Origin: Isoptericola jiangsuensis
Lineage (GTDB): Bacteria > Actinomycetota > Actinomycetes > Actinomycetales > Cellulomonadaceae
Length of the DNA stretch: 64,000 nt
Assembly: GCF_002563715.1 (NCBI RefSeq)
Contig: NZ_PDJJ01000001.1
Location: 1,860,001-1,924,000 of the forward strand
Reading direction: 5' to 3'
Part shown: piece after piece, positions 62,817 through 64,000 of the stretch
Layout: each line of letters starts with the position of its first letter
Numbering within the stretch: position 1 is the stretch's first letter
Notes under the pieces: generated by a model
What the model was told of the DNA's origin: nothing
The model's input: the letters and a program-made list of their open reading frames with translations, nothing else
The model's database searches: none
Program-made: the position numbers and the translations under genes

Positions 62817-63689
62817 GTGAGTCCTTGGGAAGCGATCCTCCTCGGCCTGGTGCAGGGCCTGACCGAGTTCCTGCCGATCTCCTCCAGCGCGCACCTGCGC
62901 ATCGTGGGGGAGCTGATCGGCGGCGTGGACCCGGGTGCCCTGTTCACGGCCGTCTCGCAGATCGGCACGGAGACCGCCGTCCTGCTGTACTACCGGCGCA
63001 CCATCCGCGACGTCTGCGTGGGGTGGTGGACGTCCCTGCGCGGCGACCACGGACCCGACTGGCGCTCCCGCATGGGCGCGCACGACCCGGACGCGCGCAT
63101 GGCCTGGTACATCGCGCTGGGCTCGATCCCCATCGTCGTGCTGGGCCTGCTGTTCCAGGACGCGATCGAGACGTCCCTGCGCAACCTCTGGATCACGGTG
63201 GTCATGCTGGTGGTCTTCGCCGTGCTGCTGGACGTCGCCGACCGGCTCGGGCGGCGGGAGCGCCAGATCGACGAGCTGACGCCGAGGCGGGCGATCGGGT
63301 TCGGCCTCGCGCAGTCCCTCGCGCTGGTGCCGGGCGTGTCCCGCTCCGGCGGCACGATCACCGCGGGCCTGGCGATGGGCTTCACCCGCAAGGCCGCCGC
63401 GGACTACTCGTTCCTGCTCGCCGTCCCGGCGGTGCTCGGCTCCGGCTTCTACCAGATCGCCAAGGCCGCGGCCGGGGACGCCGCACCCGGGTCGGCGGAC
63501 GCCGTCGACATCGTCCTGGCGACGCTCGTCGCGTTCGTCGTCGGGTACGTCGTCCTCATCGGGTTCCTCAAGATCATCTCGACGTACTCCTACCGGCCGT
63601 TCGTCTACTACCGGTACGCCCTCGCGGCGCTCGTGATCGTCCTGCTGCTCACCGGCGTGCTGGAGGCGGACTCCGGGGCGCACCTGTGA
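62817..63689 (+). CDS. uppP: Undecaprenyl-diphosphatase
   Basis: 290 residues from GTG 62817. TAGTGT eight bases upstream and no Shine-Dalgarno suggest a leaderless message. The two family motifs are present: GLTEFLPISSSAHLRI and ALVPGVSRSGGTITAG, with seven to eight membrane helices. It removes a phosphate from undecaprenyl diphosphate to recycle the peptidoglycan lipid carrier and is linked to bacitracin resistance. Followed by mshC, the usual actinobacterial order. Confidence 0.95.
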   Translation: MSPWEAILLGLVQGLTEFLPISSSAHLRIVGELIGGVDPGALFTAVSQIGTETAVLLYYRRTIRDVCVGWWTSLRGDHGPDWRSRMGAHDPDARMAWYIALGSIPIVVLGLLFQDAIETSLRNLWITVVMLVVFAVLLDVADRLGRRERQIDELTPRRAIGFGLAQSLALVPGVSRSGGTITAGLAMGFTRKAAADYSFLLAVPAVLGSGFYQIAKAAAGDAAPGSADAVDIVLATLVAFVVGYVVLIGFLKIISTYSYRPFVYYRYALAALVIVLLLTGVLEADSGAHL

Positions 63690-63707
63690 CGCCGGTACCC
63701 TGAGGCC

Positions 63708-64000
63708 GTGCGTTCCTGGCCCTTCCCCCAGATCCCCGAGCTCCCCGCCCCCGCCGACGGGCACCGTCCCGTCGTGCGCGTGCACGACACCACGACGGGT
63801 GAGCTGGTCGACCCGGCGCCCGGACCCACCGCCCGCAGCTACGTGTGCGGCATCACCCCCTACGACGCCACGCACCTGGGGCACGCCGCGACCTACGTCG
63901 CGTTCGACCTGCTGCACCGCGCGTGGCTCGACGCCGGCAAGGACGTCACCTACTGCTCCAACGTCACGGACGTCGACGACCCGCTGCTGGAGCGCGCCGA
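63708..64000 (+). CDS. mshC: Cysteine:1-D-myo-inosityl-glucosamine ligase, N-terminal part (runs off window)
   Basis: GTG 63708, preceded by TACCCT six bases upstream (leaderless type). 97 codons are present. [22 protein letters not shown] contains the zinc-binding Cys and the HLGHA ATP site of the CysRS-like ligase MshC, with [16 protein letters not shown] after it. The enzyme attaches cysteine in mycothiol synthesis. The HLGH and CGITPYD pattern distinguishes it from cysteinyl-tRNA synthetase. Its C-terminus lies beyond 64000. Confidence 0.92.
   Translation, partial: MRSWPFPQIPELPAPADGHRPVVRVHDTTTGELVDPAPGPTARSYVCGITPYDATHLGHAATYVAFDLLHRAWLDAGKDVTYCSNVTDVDDPLLERA

Overview
The window is high-GC DNA from an actinobacterium, most likely Micrococcales of the Promicromonosporaceae/Cellulomonadaceae type. 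The basis is mycothiol biosynthesis (mshC at the right edge), a lytic polysaccharide monooxygenase with a cellulose-binding module, fructan hydrolases, AfsR/SARP regulators, a HelR RNA-polymerase recycling factor with a rifamycin-associated element, and many start codons with a -10 box but no Shine-Dalgarno. The genus is an inference from gene content.

Layout. 1-3234: end of a GH2 glycosidase, then mannonate dehydratase (uxuA) and a fructuronate reductase-type dehydrogenase (uxuB), a hexuronate catabolic operon. 3235-10436: a patchwork with lower GC in places. It holds two copies of a multi-copy structured repeat (one split by a complete IS30-family element), a small conserved gene, two secreted proteins (one DUF2599, one broken), a degenerate IS5-family element and IS30 and ISL3 remnants. 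10437-16886 (minus strand): a flavoprotein disulfide reductase (frameshifted), an MBL-fold hydrolase, a cNMP-domain thioredoxin-reductase-like protein, two alpha/beta hydrolases and a LuxR regulator. 17081-23156: two tandem, nearly duplicated AfsR/SARP regulators. 23214-24062: a secreted alpha/beta hydrolase. 24192-25000: a third repeat copy with a second copy of the small gene.

25245-36999 is a fructan-utilisation locus: LacI regulator, two CUT1 ABC permeases, a solute-binding lipoprotein, an intracellular GH32 fructosidase, a 1449-residue secreted multidomain GH32 protein and a PfkB sugar kinase. The secreted enzyme would attack the polymer outside, the ABC system import oligosaccharides, the cytoplasmic GH32 release fructose and the kinase phosphorylate it. 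37016-38491: a TetR regulator with twin operators and an NAD(P)-binding oxidoreductase. 38732-38935: a fourth repeat copy.

39140-64000 is mostly chromosomal backbone: GNAT enzymes, a CYTH protein, helR with its RAE, yidD, an SDR, an AI-2E-type permease, an FMO/symporter/epimerase operon, an ABC-F ATPase, an AA10 monooxygenase, M3 and M20 peptidases, a fructosamine-kinase-like protein, DUF5703, an aldo/keto reductase, uppP and the start of mshC. This backbone is interrupted at 47124-50060 by a lone gene of clearly different base composition encoding a SIR2 domain fused to a STAND-like ATPase with a degenerate P-loop. It is a probable anti-phage defence gene.

The two most unusual items are the four-copy repeat, whose helices show compensatory base changes between copies, and the SIR2-STAND gene.
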